From NCBI GenBank assembly GCA_035358815.1, contig DAOPQC010000008.1, forward strand, positions 62,001 to 126,000: a stretch of 64,000 nucleotides of DNA, given 5' to 3'. Below are positions 42,407-50,943 of this stretch, piece by piece; the stretch's first letter is position 1, and the number at the start of each line of letters is the position of its first letter. Source of the stretch: Thermoanaerobaculales bacterium (GTDB taxonomy: Bacteria; Acidobacteriota; Thermoanaerobaculia; Thermoanaerobaculales; Sulfomarinibacteraceae). A program made the position numbers and the translations under genes. A model generated the notes under the pieces. The model had not been told where the DNA came from. It did no database searches and saw nothing but the letters and a program-made list of their open reading frames with translations.

Positions 42407-44686
42407 TCAGAGCTCGACGCCGAGCCGCTTCCAGACCGACTCACCCTCGGCGATCCGCTTCGCCTTGAGGTGAGGGAAGGTCGTGAACAGGAACCAGACC
42501 AGCGGCAGCACGCCGACCACGATGATCACCGTGTCGGGGATCATCCGCAGCTGGCCGAGCAGCGACACGAAGGGCCGCTCGAAGAAGCTGACGTCGCGGG
42601 CGACCCACAGGCCCTCCTTGTAGCTGGTCCACGCCTGGGCGATGCCGACCGGGAACAGGGTCAGGAAGGTCATCATCAGCAGGCCCCCGTTGAGGCCCCA
42701 GAACGAGATCTTGAGCAGCCGATCGTTCCAGTGCTCGCGCTCGACCAGGCCCCGCCACGAGAACAGCAGGAGCGCGATCGACAGCGTGCCGTAGACCCCG
42801 AACAGCGCGCCGTGGCCGTGGTTCACGGTCAGGTAGGTGCCGTGCTCGAAGTAGTTGACCACCGGCAGGTTGATCAGGAAGCCGAAGACGCCGGCGCCGA
42901 GGAAGTTCCAGAACGAGCTGGCGACCAGGAAGTACATCGGCCACCGGTAGGGGAAGTCCCTGCCCTCGGCGCGGATCGACTTGTACTCGAGCAGCCCGCG
43001 CACGACCAGGCCGAACAGCGGCACCGGCTCGATCGACGAGAACACCGATCCGACCGCGAGCCAGAACGAGGGCCCGCCGTACCAGAAGTAGTGGTGGGCG
43101 GTGCCCAGGATGCCGCTCAAGAAGACCAGCGCGGCGGTGAAGTAGGCGACGCGCAGCGCTGCCTTCGCCGACGCCAGGCCCATCGCCACCAGCAGCACCG
43201 AGATCACGGCCACGCCGAAGAACTCGAAGATGCTCTCGACCCAGATGTGGACCACGAACCAGCGCCAGTAGTCCGCCACCGTCAGGTGCGAGCCGCGGCT
43301 GAAGAACAGCCCGAATGCGAAGAAGAAGACCACCAGCATCGCGCTCAGCACATAGAACTTGACCAGCGCCCGGAACTCGGGATCGCGCGCCTTCTCGGTC
43401 TGTCGGCCGACGGCGCGATAGACGATGACCAACCAGAACAGGAGGCCGACGAAGAGCAAGATCTGCCAGAGCCGTCCCAGCTCGAGGTACTCCCAGCCCT
43501 GGTGTCCGAGCCAGAACCAGAGGTCTCCGAGCATGCCCTTGATGCCGAGCACCTCGCCGACCAGGCTGCCGACCGCGACCAGCACCACCGCGCCGAACAG
43601 CAGCTGGACCAGCAGGCCCTGGCGGCGGGGCTCGCGGCCGCCGACGATCGGCGCCAGGTAGATCGACGACGCCACCCAGGTGGTGGCGATCCAGAAGATG
43701 GCGAGCTGCAGGTGCCACGACTTGGCCCAGCTGTAGGGGACGCTCTCGCCGACCACCGACACGTAGAAGGTCCCGGGGTGAACCGTGTAGTGGGCGAGCA
43801 GGCCGCCGAAGGTGGTCTGCACCAGGAACAGCAGGATCACGACCAGGAAGAACTTCGCCGCCTTGAGCTGGCTCGATGTCAGCGGCGCGTCGATCAGCTT
43901 GTCGGCGAGCGGGACCCCCTTGGCCTCGCCGTACCACAGCTTGTCGCGGTGGACCCAGAAGATGAACAGGCCGAGAGTGATGAACAGCGACACGATGCCG
44001 CCGAGGGTCCAGATGTAGGTGTCGACCGTGGCGACGTTGCCGATCGACCGGTCGGCGGGCCAGTTGTTGGTGTAGCTGTGGTCCTCGCCCGGCCGGTTGG
44101 CCGACGCCACCCATGCGGTCCAGAAGAAGAAGCGGCCGATCTGCTGCCGCTCCTCGGCGGTCGGCACGGTGTTGGGGAGGAAGCCGTAGCGCTGATCACC
44201 TTCCCGGAAGGTGGTCTCCCAGAACCTGGCGATATCGCCGAGCGCGGCCGCCTGCGCCGGGCTGAGCGTCAGGGTGTCGGTCGCCTCGTCGTACCGGTTG
44301 CCCTTCATCTCGCGGCGGGTGCGCAGGTCGACGAGCTCGCGGTCCTCGCCGGAGAGCTGGTCGTAGGGGCGTCCGAGCCCATCCACGGCGAACCGAGCAC
44401 GGACGGTCTCGCCGATCAGGTGCAGGGTCACCGCCGAGAACTCCATCCCGCGCTGCGAGCCGTGGCCCCAGACGCTGCCGTGGTCCATCAGCCCGTAGCG
44501 CTGGTAGACGTCCTGGCCGGCGAGGATGTCCTGCTTGGTGAACAGGGCCGCCCCATCCGGACCGGCCACCGTCCCGGGGTAGGGAGGTGCCTCGCGGGTG
44601 GCGAACACCCCCCCGATCAGCAGGCCACCGAGCGCGACGACGAAGCTGATGATCGCCGCCCACTTCAGTCTCTCGATCGTCATCAT
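42407..44686 (-). CDS. norB: Quinol-dependent nitric oxide reductase (qNOR)
   Basis: A 759-residue inner-membrane enzyme of the haem-copper superfamily reducing NO to N2O with quinol. The N-terminal ~230 residues are the fused cytochrome-c-like periplasmic domain without haem c. Helices follow with the His ligands: SWHLQLAIFW, HIWVESIFEFFGV, GTAHHYFWYG and VNHGHGALFGVYG. The conserved Glu in VES and the HH pair for FeB are present. GGAAGGAGGAGG abuts the start. It sits mid-operon between the DUF1858/DUF2249 gene and the octahaem protein. Confidence 0.95.
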   Translation of the reverse strand: MMTIERLKWAAIISFVVALGGLLIGGVFATREAPPYPGTVAGPDGAALFTKQDILAGQDVYQRYGLMDHGSVWGHGSQRGMEFSAVTLHLIGETVRARFAVDGLGRPYDQLSGEDRELVDLRTRREMKGNRYDEATDTLTLSPAQAAALGDIARFWETTFREGDQRYGFLPNTVPTAEERQQIGRFFFWTAWVASANRPGEDHSYTNNWPADRSIGNVATVDTYIWTLGGIVSLFITLGLFIFWVHRDKLWYGEAKGVPLADKLIDAPLTSSQLKAAKFFLVVILLFLVQTTFGGLLAHYTVHPGTFYVSVVGESVPYSWAKSWHLQLAIFWIATTWVASSIYLAPIVGGREPRRQGLLVQLLFGAVVLVAVGSLVGEVLGIKGMLGDLWFWLGHQGWEYLELGRLWQILLFVGLLFWLVIVYRAVGRQTEKARDPEFRALVKFYVLSAMLVVFFFAFGLFFSRGSHLTVADYWRWFVVHIWVESIFEFFGVAVISVLLVAMGLASAKAALRVAYFTAALVFLSGILGTAHHYFWYGGPSFWLAVGSVFSSIEPVPLFGLVVRGLLEYKSIRAEGRDFPYRWPMYFLVASSFWNFLGAGVFGFLINLPVVNYFEHGTYLTVNHGHGALFGVYGTLSIALLLFSWRGLVEREHWNDRLLKISFWGLNGGLLMMTFLTLFPVGIAQAWTSYKEGLWVARDVSFFERPFVSLLGQLRMIPDTVIIVVGVLPLVWFLFTTFPHLKAKRIAEGESVWKRLGVEL

Positions 44687-44735
44687 CCTCCTCCTTCCGC
44701 TTGTCGCCAGCGCACGCTGCCGGCGGTTGTCTCCG

Positions 44736-45275
44736 TCACGGGCTCTCCTCCAGCCGCGGGCCGATGAAGGTCGCGAACGAGCCCTCGGAGCGGACGACCG
44801 CGGTCCGGAAGCCGCGCCCCTCCAGGAGCTCGATCAATGGCGCCGGCCGGAACGAGCTGCGGATCAGGCCGAGATCGTCGGGGCCGAGCTCGGCGGCGCG
44901 CCGCAGGACCTCGGGCATCGGCTCCTCGCCGGCCTCGAGCATGCGGTCCGCGTCGATCGTCCAGCGCACCCGCGCCGCGTCCACCCACGGCGCCGGGCCG
45001 TCGGACTCGGTGCCGCCGTCGTCCGGCAAGACCTCGACGTCCGCCGGCAGGCCGGCCGCCTCCCGCAGGCGCAGCACCAGATCACGGACCGGCAGCCCCG
45101 CCACCTCGGCGGCGCGGCGCAGCGAGGTGACCCGGGCGATGGTGCGGCGCAGCACCGGGTTGGACAACTTGCTGAACGCGGGCGCGGCCGCGATCAGGAC
45201 CGGCTCGAGCTCGGGGTAGGCCTCGAGCAGCTGGGCGACCTTGGTGTCGGGCGTGATCGGCAGCGGGCCGCTCAC
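44736..45275 (-). CDS. DUF1858 / DUF2249 domain protein
   Basis: A 179-residue cytoplasmic protein. The start GTG 45275 overlaps the stop of the DUF438 gene (GTGA). Residues 1-65 match DUF1858 (ITPDTKVAQLLEAYPELEPV), residues ~100-179 match DUF2249 (PAPLIELLEGRGF). Known association: such domains occur with hemerythrin/DUF438 proteins and NO or nitrite genes. It may support haem or iron maturation or sense redox state; this is inference from context. Confidence 0.78.
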   Translation of the reverse strand: MSGPLPITPDTKVAQLLEAYPELEPVLIAAAPAFSKLSNPVLRRTIARVTSLRRAAEVAGLPVRDLVLRLREAAGLPADVEVLPDDGGTESDGPAPWVDAARVRWTIDADRMLEAGEEPMPEVLRRAAELGPDDLGLIRSSFRPAPLIELLEGRGFRTAVVRSEGSFATFIGPRLEESP

Positions 45276-46495
45276 GCCGTCGCTCCCGTCCACTCGAGCA
45301 GCCGGCGCTCGCCTGCGAGCTCACGCAGCCGCGTCAGGTCCTGGGTCACCTCGAGCGTGCCGAGGTAGGTCCCCTCGGGGTCGCGGACCGCGAAGTAGCG
45401 GATGTGGACGAAGCGGCCCCGGAGCTCGATCCAGAACTCGGCGACGTCCTGGCGGCCGGAGCGGAAGCTCGAGACGATCTCCTCGACCACGTGCACGCTC
45501 TTGGGCGGGTGGCAGTGCCGCACCTCGCGGCCGAGGATCGCCTTGCTGCGCTCGAACACCCGGTCCGCGCCCTCCGAGAAGTAGCGGACCCGGTCGTCGG
45601 CGTCGACAAACGTGATGTCCACCGGCAGCGCGCCGAGGATACCACGGAGCTGGTCGAAGGTGAGCGCGCCGGTGGGGAAGACCACCGCCTGGTCGCGGGG
45701 CAGCTCGGCGACCCGCTCCGGCGCCTTGGCCGGCGGCGGCCGGTAGCCGGTTCGGGGCTCGACCAGGCAGTAGCCGAAGCGCGGCGACTCCTGCCAGATC
45801 TCGGCCCACTCGTCGTCGGTCAGGGTGTCGCGGGACATCGGCAGCAGGATCCGCCGCTCCTTGACAATCATCTCCTCGATCGCGGAGAGGCAGGGCTCGA
45901 GAACCGTGTCGACGACCAGCGACGCCTCGTCGGCCGACATCGCGTCGATCGACACCGCCTCGCCGAGCGCGGCGAGCAGCCCGCGGACCTCGTCGTCCTT
46001 GCCCCACATCACCTTCGACGGCCCGCTGATGCCGTGGCGCTCGAGGCAGGAGAACAGCAGGTTCTCCTTGCGCTGGTAGTGCTTCTCGAGGTCGGCGAGG
46101 CGGCCGTGCGCCGTCCGCCATGCCGAAAGGTCCGGCGACGCGTCGCGGTCGCGGACGAGGGCGCGCAGCTCGGCCACGACCTCGGCGATCGCCTGGTTCT
46201 CGCGCTCGAAGGTGTCGAGCGGGTGGCCCGGCAGGGGCGGCAGCTGGACCGGCTCGACCAGGATGTCGCGGAGCACCTGGGAGTGCAGATCGCACATGCT
46301 CTGCACCTCCTCGACCGGCATCCCGCCGGCGATCAGCTCCTGTTCCATGGCCGCGATCTCGGCGGAGCTGGTCTCGCGCACCATGGTCCTGAGCGCCCCT
46401 CTCACCGTCTCTGGGTCGGCGCCGCGGTGCAGCCCCTCGATGATCTCCTTGAGAATCCGGATGCGGTGTGCCCGGTTGTCGATCAGCTCGCTCAT
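45272..46495 (-). CDS. DUF438 / hemerythrin-like / PAS sensor protein
   Basis: A 407-residue cytoplasmic protein. Residues ~5-80 are DUF438 (HRIRILKEIIEGLHRG), ~90-240 a hemerythrin-like four-helix bundle (LEKHYQRKENLLFSCLERHG contains ligand-type His/Glu), and ~280-400 a PAS domain (DITFVDADDRVRYFSEG). It heads the nitrogen-oxide operon. Known: this architecture is common in anaerobes near NO-related genes. A role in sensing NO or O2 at a di-iron site is plausible. GAGGGGA precedes the start. Confidence 0.82.
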   Translation of the reverse strand: MSELIDNRAHRIRILKEIIEGLHRGADPETVRGALRTMVRETSSAEIAAMEQELIAGGMPVEEVQSMCDLHSQVLRDILVEPVQLPPLPGHPLDTFERENQAIAEVVAELRALVRDRDASPDLSAWRTAHGRLADLEKHYQRKENLLFSCLERHGISGPSKVMWGKDDEVRGLLAALGEAVSIDAMSADEASLVVDTVLEPCLSAIEEMIVKERRILLPMSRDTLTDDEWAEIWQESPRFGYCLVEPRTGYRPPPAKAPERVAELPRDQAVVFPTGALTFDQLRGILGALPVDITFVDADDRVRYFSEGADRVFERSKAILGREVRHCHPPKSVHVVEEIVSSFRSGRQDVAEFWIELRGRFVHIRYFAVRDPEGTYLGTLEVTQDLTRLRELAGERRLLEWTGATA

Positions 46496-46569
46496 CAGCG
46501 GTCCCCTCGGCCGCGCGGTCGACGCGGCTCCCGTGCGTCACAGCATGCGGCAGTAGGGACGACCCCGCC

Positions 46570-46583
46570 TTGACCTAGGTCAA
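46570..46583. promoter_or_regulatory. Crp/Fnr-type operator TTGAC-N4-GTCAA
   Basis: TTGACCTAGGTCAA is a perfect palindrome 75 bp upstream of the nitrogen-oxide operon. It matches the consensus of the HcpR/DNR/NnrR branch of the Crp/Fnr family, which controls nitrosative-stress and NO-reduction genes. Confidence 0.75.
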
Positions 46584-46740
46584 TGAGCGCGGCCAGTGAG
46601 GCAGTGTGGCAGTGAGGCTGTGGGGCAGTGGGGGAGTGCGGGAGTTCGCAGTTCTCCGTTCTGATCCCGATTCCACCCGCCCGGTTCCGCGCCCGGTTGG
46701 CTCGGCATTGAGGCCGTGGGGCAGTTTGCGGCGAGGGCGT

Positions 46741-46802
46741 TCGAACCGCGGAGGCCGCAGAGGACGCGGAGAGGATTCTCTGCGTCACTCTCCACCGCGA
46801 AG
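46741..46802. repeat. Dispersed intergenic palindromic repeat, copy 1
   Basis: The left arm reads GAACCGCGGAGGCCGCAGAG and the right arm carries TTCTCTGCGTC, an imperfect inverted repeat. The same family appears at 63626-63715. It resembles REP/BIME-like intergenic elements. Confidence 0.6.
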
Positions 46803-46862
46803 TCGTCAGAAACGCAGCGAGGACGAGGATGCCCTCGCTCTCTTTCACACCACGCGACTCAG

Positions 46863-46890
46863 CTATCCGCTCTCAACTATCCGCTCTCAA
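46863..46890. repeat. Two 14-bp tandem repeats
   Basis: CTATCCGCTCTCAA occurs twice head to tail, followed by a partial third unit, right at the stop codon of the peroxiredoxin. Confidence 0.7.
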
Positions 46891-47610
46891 CTACTTCTCC
46901 ATCGACGGCTTCCACACCTTCCAGACGTTGCCGACGAGGGCCGGGCCGGGCTTGAGGGTCGAATCCCCGGGCTGCCAGCCCGCGGGTGTCGCCTCGGTTC
47001 CCTTGCTGGCCCGCACCAGCTGGTAGGCCTGGACCTGGCGCACGGTTTCGGCGAACCGACGGCCGACCGGCGGGGTGAGCACCTCCATCGCCTGGATCAC
47101 CCCGTCGGGGTCGATGATGAAGCGCCCGCGCAGCTCGGTCCCCTGGGCTTCGTCGTACACCCCGTAGGCCCTGCCGATGTTGCCGGCCTGGTCGGAGAGC
47201 ATGTGGAAGGGGACCCCGCCGTCGACCATCTTGGTCAGCTCGTGGTCGTTCCACATCTTGTGCACGAAGTGGCTGTCGACGCTGACGGAGAACACCTCCA
47301 CTCCGAGTTGCTGGAGCTCCTTGTGCTTGTCGGCGACCGCCGACACCTCGGTCGCTCAGACGAAGGTGAAATCACCCGGGTAGAAGCAGAGCAGGATCCA
47401 CTTGCCGAAGTGGTCCGACAGCTGGACGTTGGTGAAGCCGCCCTTGTAGTAGGCGGGTGCGTTGAAGTCGGGTGCCTTCTGTCCGACGCGTGCGACCATG
47501 CGCTCCCCCTTGCTCGGCTGTTCGATCGGTTGCTGATCGGGCGAGGTGGGCGTGGGGTCGCCCATGACCGCGCCGGTGACGCGCGCGCATCCCTGGGGCT
47601 GCTCTGCCAT
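46891..47610 (-). CDS. prxU: Selenocysteine peroxiredoxin (in-frame TGA)
   Basis: Two abutting frames (47610-47356 and 47355-46891) are in register and form one 239-residue peroxiredoxin when TGA 47358-47356 is read as selenocysteine 85. The context is FYPGDFTFV-U-ATEVS, exactly where typical peroxiredoxins have the peroxidatic Cys (FTFVCPTE). Everything downstream matches an AhpC/Prx fold (VFSVSVDSHFVHKMW, MLSDQAGNIGRAYGV, RGRFIIDPDG). The usual resolving Cys (VCPAGW) is replaced (ATPAGW), so this is a 1-Sec enzyme likely recycled by another thiol. AAGGAGG precedes ATG 47610. It reduces peroxides. Expression needs SelA, SelB and tRNA-Sec elsewhere in the genome. Confidence 0.9.
47333..47355 (-). 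promoter_or_regulatory. Bacterial SECIS-type hairpin after the UGA codon
   Basis: Immediately after TGA, GCGACCG pairs with CGGTCGC over the loop AGGTGTCGG (seven base pairs, nine-base loop with GG near its start). A hairpin in this position within the coding sequence is what SelB needs to decode UGA. The position and loop support selenocysteine reading over a nonsense mutation. Confidence 0.7.
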
Positions 47611-47807
47611 GCGCCCTCCTTTCTTCGTGCGTCCTCCAGGTTAGGGCATCCCGGGGGAGAAGATCAAATGAAGAACCAACCGACAGTCAGTTTGGACATA
47701 TTCTCGGTCAATCAGAGCGTTCCTGGCTGGCGGCCGCGAGCCGACGTCGGCCGCTTCGGCGTCGAGCTGACGGCTCAGGGATCGACGGTGCTAGGGTGGT
47801 TGTCGTG

Positions 47808-48776
47808 AGGTGGCGTCGTGCACTCCGCCGCGCCGGCGTCGTCGTCGCGTCCCTCCTGGTCCTTGGAGTGGTCCTGTACCTGGCGGGAGAGTCGTACAAG
47901 GACCGCGACGATCTGGCTCGGCTGGTCAGCCGCAGGGCCGGGCTCGCCAGCGTGTCGGAGGCCATTCTCGAAGCCGGACCGAACCACACCCTCGTGCACG
48001 TCGCGCTGCGGGATGCGCGAGGGATCGAGGTCGAGGGGCATCTCCTGCTGCCGGCTGCCGGCGAGCCGCCGCACCGGGTGTTGCTGATTCTCGGCGGGGT
48101 GCGGACCGGCCGCCGCACCGTGGATTTCCTGGGTGACACCGGCGACTGGATCGTGCTCGCCCTCGACTACCCCTACCGCGGCAAGAAGAGCGGTCTGAGC
48201 CGGCGCGAGTTCATCGCCCTCCTACCCGAGATGCGGCGGGCGATGGTCGACGCCGTGCCGGCCACGATGCTCGCCGTCGACTACCTGTGGCGGCGGGGCG
48301 ACGTTGATCGCGGACGGGTCGTGCTCGCGGGCGGCAGCTTCGGAGCGTTGTTCGCGCCGGCGGTCGGCGCCGCTGACGACCGGATCTCCGCGGTGGCGAT
48401 CCTGTTCGGGGCCGGCGACCTCGAGGCCCTGATCGACGCGAACCTCGACGTCGCGTGGCCGGCGAGGCCGGTCGCGGCCTGGCTGGGCTCGGTGATCGTG
48501 TCGCCGCTCGAGCCTCTCAAGTACATCGGCCGGATCTCGCCGCGGCCGGTCTTCCTGCTCAATGGCACCGAGGACCCGACGATGCCCGAGCGCTGCAGTC
48601 GTGCCCTGCACGAGGCGGCGCGCGAGCCGAAAGCCGTGCGCTGGCTGCCGCTGGGCCACGCCGATGTCCGTTCGACCGAGTTCCACGGGCAGGTGGTCTC
48701 CGAGTTTGCCGCCTGGCTGCGAGGAATCGGCTTCCTCGGCCCGGACGAGCCTGCCGCCTTCGTGCCCGCAGAGTGA
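47808..48776 (+). CDS. Membrane-anchored alpha/beta hydrolase
   Basis: A 322-residue protein. An N-terminal anchor (RRAGVVVASLLVLGVVLYLAG) leads to an alpha/beta hydrolase fold of the dienelactone-hydrolase/prolyl-oligopeptidase type. Nucleophile Ser in LAGGSFGALFAP, acid Asp in LLNGTEDPTMP, His in PLGHADVRS. GTG 47808 has GGTGG five bases upstream; GTG 47796 is an alternative. Divergent from the selenoprotein gene. The substrate is unknown. Confidence 0.8.
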   Translation, partial: RWRRALRRAGVVVASLLVLGVVLYLAGESYKDRDDLARLVSRRAGLASVSEAILEAGPNHTLVHVALRDARGIEVEGHLLLPAAGEPPHRVLLILGGVRTGRRTVDFLGDTGDWIVLALDYPYRGKKSGLSRREFIALLPEMRRAMVDAVPATMLAVDYLWRRGDVDRGRVVLAGGSFGALFAPAVGAADDRISAVAILFGAGDLEALIDANLDVAWPARPVAAWLGSVIVSPLEPLKYIGRISPRPVFLLNGTEDPTMPERCSRALHEAAREPKAVRWLPLGHADVRSTEFHGQVVSEFAAWLRGIGFLGPDEPAAFVPAE

Positions 48777-48782
48777 AGCGGA

Positions 48783-48905
48783 TCAGTCCGCGCCGCGGAG
48801 TTCGTGCTGCACGGTGCGCTCGATCGCCTGCTCGCCGATGGCGGCGATGCCAGCGCTGTCGAGGGGCATGCTGAAGCGGCTGATGTACTTGATCCTCTTG
48901 AGCAT
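48783..48905 (-). pseudogene. BLUF-domain-like N-terminal fragment
   Basis: A 40-codon frame (MLKRIKYISRFSMPLDSAGI...) whose first 30 residues look like the start of a BLUF blue-light FAD domain, with the YISR strand and the first helix. It ends abruptly against the hydrolase gene; the flavin-binding remainder is absent. No ribosome site is visible. It could instead be a chance frame. Confidence 0.3.
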
Positions 48906-49059
48906 GCCGGCATGGCACGGGCGCCCGCCGGAGCGTCAAGCGAAGCCGATGCGGACGCCCGGCGCGTGCCGGACGAAGCCGGGAGCGCCGCCCGGGAACC
49001 GGCGGCGGATGGTGGCGTTCCGTTACACTTGGCACCACCTGGGACGACGGGAGGCCGTC

Positions 49060-50202
49060 ATGCACCCTCAGCGTCAGAGACATCCACCGGGGACGTCGCC
49101 GGGCACGATCGTGGTGCCGGCGCGGCCCGAGATCACGCCGCGAGCGATTCTGACCCGGTTCACGGCAGAGGCGATCGAGGAGGTCGAGGTCGACCGGCCG
49201 GCGGTCCTGGCCGCGGCGACTGCGCCGGGTGAGCTGCTGTGGCTCGACGTCGAGGGCCATGACGAGGCGCTGATCGCGGAGCTCGCGCAGCGCTTCGGGA
49301 TCCCGTCGCTGGTGCTGGAGGACGTCGTCAATCTCGGCCAGCGGCCCAAGCTCGAGGCGTACGACAATTGCGTCTTCGTGGTGGCGGACCTCATCGGCCG
49401 GCGTCCGACCACCGGCCGGGTGATGGTCGAGCAGATCAGCCTGGTGCTGCAGACGGGCCTCCTGGTGTCGTTCAAGGCCCGACCGAGCGACATCTTCGGT
49501 CCGGTCCGCGCCCGCCTGCACAGCGGCAAGGGGAGGATGCGGGCCGGCGGGCTCGACTATCTGGCCTACGCCCTGCTCGACGCGGTCGTCGACCACTGCT
49601 TTCCGGTGTTGGAGGAGATCGGCGCGCAGCTCGAGCGGATCGAGGCGGAGATGGACCTGCAGGCCCGTCCGGAGCTGTTGGTCGAGCTCCACCGGCTGCG
49701 GCGCGACCTGGTGCAGATCCGACGCACTGCCTGGCCGCAGCACGAGATGGTGAACCGGCTGCTGCGCACCGAGGACGGCATCGTCCAACAGGAGACCCTG
49801 GTCTTCCTGCGCGACGTCGAGGACCACGCCTCGATGATCGTCGACATGGTAGAGACCTACCGGGAGACGATAATCGGGTTGCTGGAGCTTTACATGACGA
49901 CCGTGTCGAACCGCCTGAACGAAATCATGAAGGTGCTGACGGTGATCGCCACCATCTTCATCCCGCTGTCGTTCGTGGCCGCCCTGTGGGGCATGAACTT
50001 CGACCGTGCGGCGAGCCCGCTCAACATGCCGGAGCTGGGCTGGTACTGGGGCTACCCGATGGCGCTCGGTGTCATGGCGCTGGTGGCGGGCGGCATGCTG
50101 CTGTTCTTCCGGAAGCGGCGCTGGATCGGACGGGCGGCGGGAGGCGCCGCCGGGACGGGACGGACGCCGCGGCGCGGAGGCCGGGCGGGCGCCTGGGAGT
50201 GA
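49060..50202 (+). CDS. corA: CorA family magnesium/cobalt channel
   Basis: A 380-residue inner-membrane divalent cation channel. GGGAGG precedes ATG 49060; the longer upstream frame overlaps the hydrolase and is rejected. The long cytoplasmic domain (~30-310) ends in the stalk helix (TTVSNRLNEIMKVLTVIATI). TM1, the signature WGMNFD loop and TM2 follow, then a basic Gly/Arg tail. Confidence 0.95.
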   Translation: MHPQRQRHPPGTSPGTIVVPARPEITPRAILTRFTAEAIEEVEVDRPAVLAAATAPGELLWLDVEGHDEALIAELAQRFGIPSLVLEDVVNLGQRPKLEAYDNCVFVVADLIGRRPTTGRVMVEQISLVLQTGLLVSFKARPSDIFGPVRARLHSGKGRMRAGGLDYLAYALLDAVVDHCFPVLEEIGAQLERIEAEMDLQARPELLVELHRLRRDLVQIRRTAWPQHEMVNRLLRTEDGIVQQETLVFLRDVEDHASMIVDMVETYRETIIGLLELYMTTVSNRLNEIMKVLTVIATIFIPLSFVAALWGMNFDRAASPLNMPELGWYWGYPMALGVMALVAGGMLLFFRKRRWIGRAAGGAAGTGRTPRRGGRAGAWE

Positions 50203-50226
50203 CGGCGGTCAGCCAGGCGGCGGTCG

Positions 50227-50439
50227 CTACATGTCCTCGTCTCGTCGGTGTCGGCGGTCCTCACTGTTGGGCCGGCGGCGCTTGCGACCGCGGTCGCGAC
50301 GCTCGCGACGCCACTCGTTGTACTCCGCGGCCTCGCCCGGATCGACCCGCTGGCGCTGCGGCCAGTCGTTCAGCTCTTCGAAGTCGTCGCTGTCGATCGG
50401 CGTGTTGACCTTCTCCTGCTCGACGTGCTTGCCCGCCAT
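50227..50439 (-). CDS. Small highly charged protein
   Basis: A 70-residue protein, acidic in the first half and Arg-rich in the second (RRERRDRGRKRRRP). GAAGGAG lies about 12 bases before the ATG. No domain is recognised; possibly RNA-binding. It is convergent with corA. Confidence 0.4.
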   Translation of the reverse strand: MAGKHVEQEKVNTPIDSDDFEELNDWPQRQRVDPGEAAEYNEWRRERRDRGRKRRRPNSEDRRHRRDEDM

Positions 50440-50601
50440 ACCCGGCCGCTCCGCTCCTTCACGAGGGAGAAATCGGACGCCTCACGACCATGAAGATAGC
50501 AAACTCCACCCGTCCTTCGCACGTTACCACCTGGCAAGCCGCTTGCTTATAATTGAAGTGCGTGGACCGGCCAGCAGCCGTGGCTGCGTTTGGAGGACAT
50601 C

Positions 50602-50709
50602 ATGCGTCGCAACCTGTGGTACTGGATCGGAACCGCTGCGGCCGTTGCCGGGCTGGCGGTTCTGGCCTCATGGTTCCTGAAGAACCGTCGCCCTCCCCAG
50701 CCGGACTAG
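50602..50709 (+). CDS. Small membrane protein, 35 aa
   Basis: ATG 50602 has GGAGG six bases upstream. The protein MRRNLWYWIGTAAAVAGLAV... is a single transmembrane helix with positive N terminus and basic/Pro C terminus. It stands alone between a small charged gene and truA. The good ribosome site and hydrophobic helix argue that it is real. Confidence 0.6.
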   Translation: MRRNLWYWIGTAAAVAGLAVLASWFLKNRRPPQPD

Positions 50710-50943
50710 CCGGCATCGGTTCGGACCGTCTCCGGCCCGCCGCCTCGAGCCGCCGGTGCGAGCGGGTGGCGGACCGGATCGCCGCCATGCGCCGTTGACG
50801 ATCCGGGAGCCGGGCCGGCACGCCACCTTGACGCGACCTTCCCAGCGGAGCCTCTCGATCCCCGCGTCTGCGAGCGGGCAGGGCGGCAAGCGCGCGAGCG
50901 CACGCGGTGGCCGCGGTCTGCCCGACCGGCGCTGGAGGCTGGC

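Larger units (their letters stand above)
46496..46890. other. Intergenic region with operator and repeats, 395 bp
   Basis: It holds the Fnr-type site, a (GTGGGGCAGT)-like low-complexity stretch at ~46590-46640, a dispersed GC-rich palindromic repeat at 46741-46802, and two exact copies of CTATCCGCTCTCAA at 46863-46890. No gene with a ribosome site was found. Confidence 0.6.

Noticed and set aside
42356..44767. 803-codon plus-strand frame opposite the NO reductase
   Set aside because: It is highly charged, lacks domains, and opposes a fully motif-supported enzyme.
46891..47610. Peroxiredoxin as two genes or a nonsense-mutated pseudogene
   Set aside because: The TGA sits exactly at the catalytic position, the frame continues without shift, and a SECIS-type hairpin follows; selenocysteine is the better reading.
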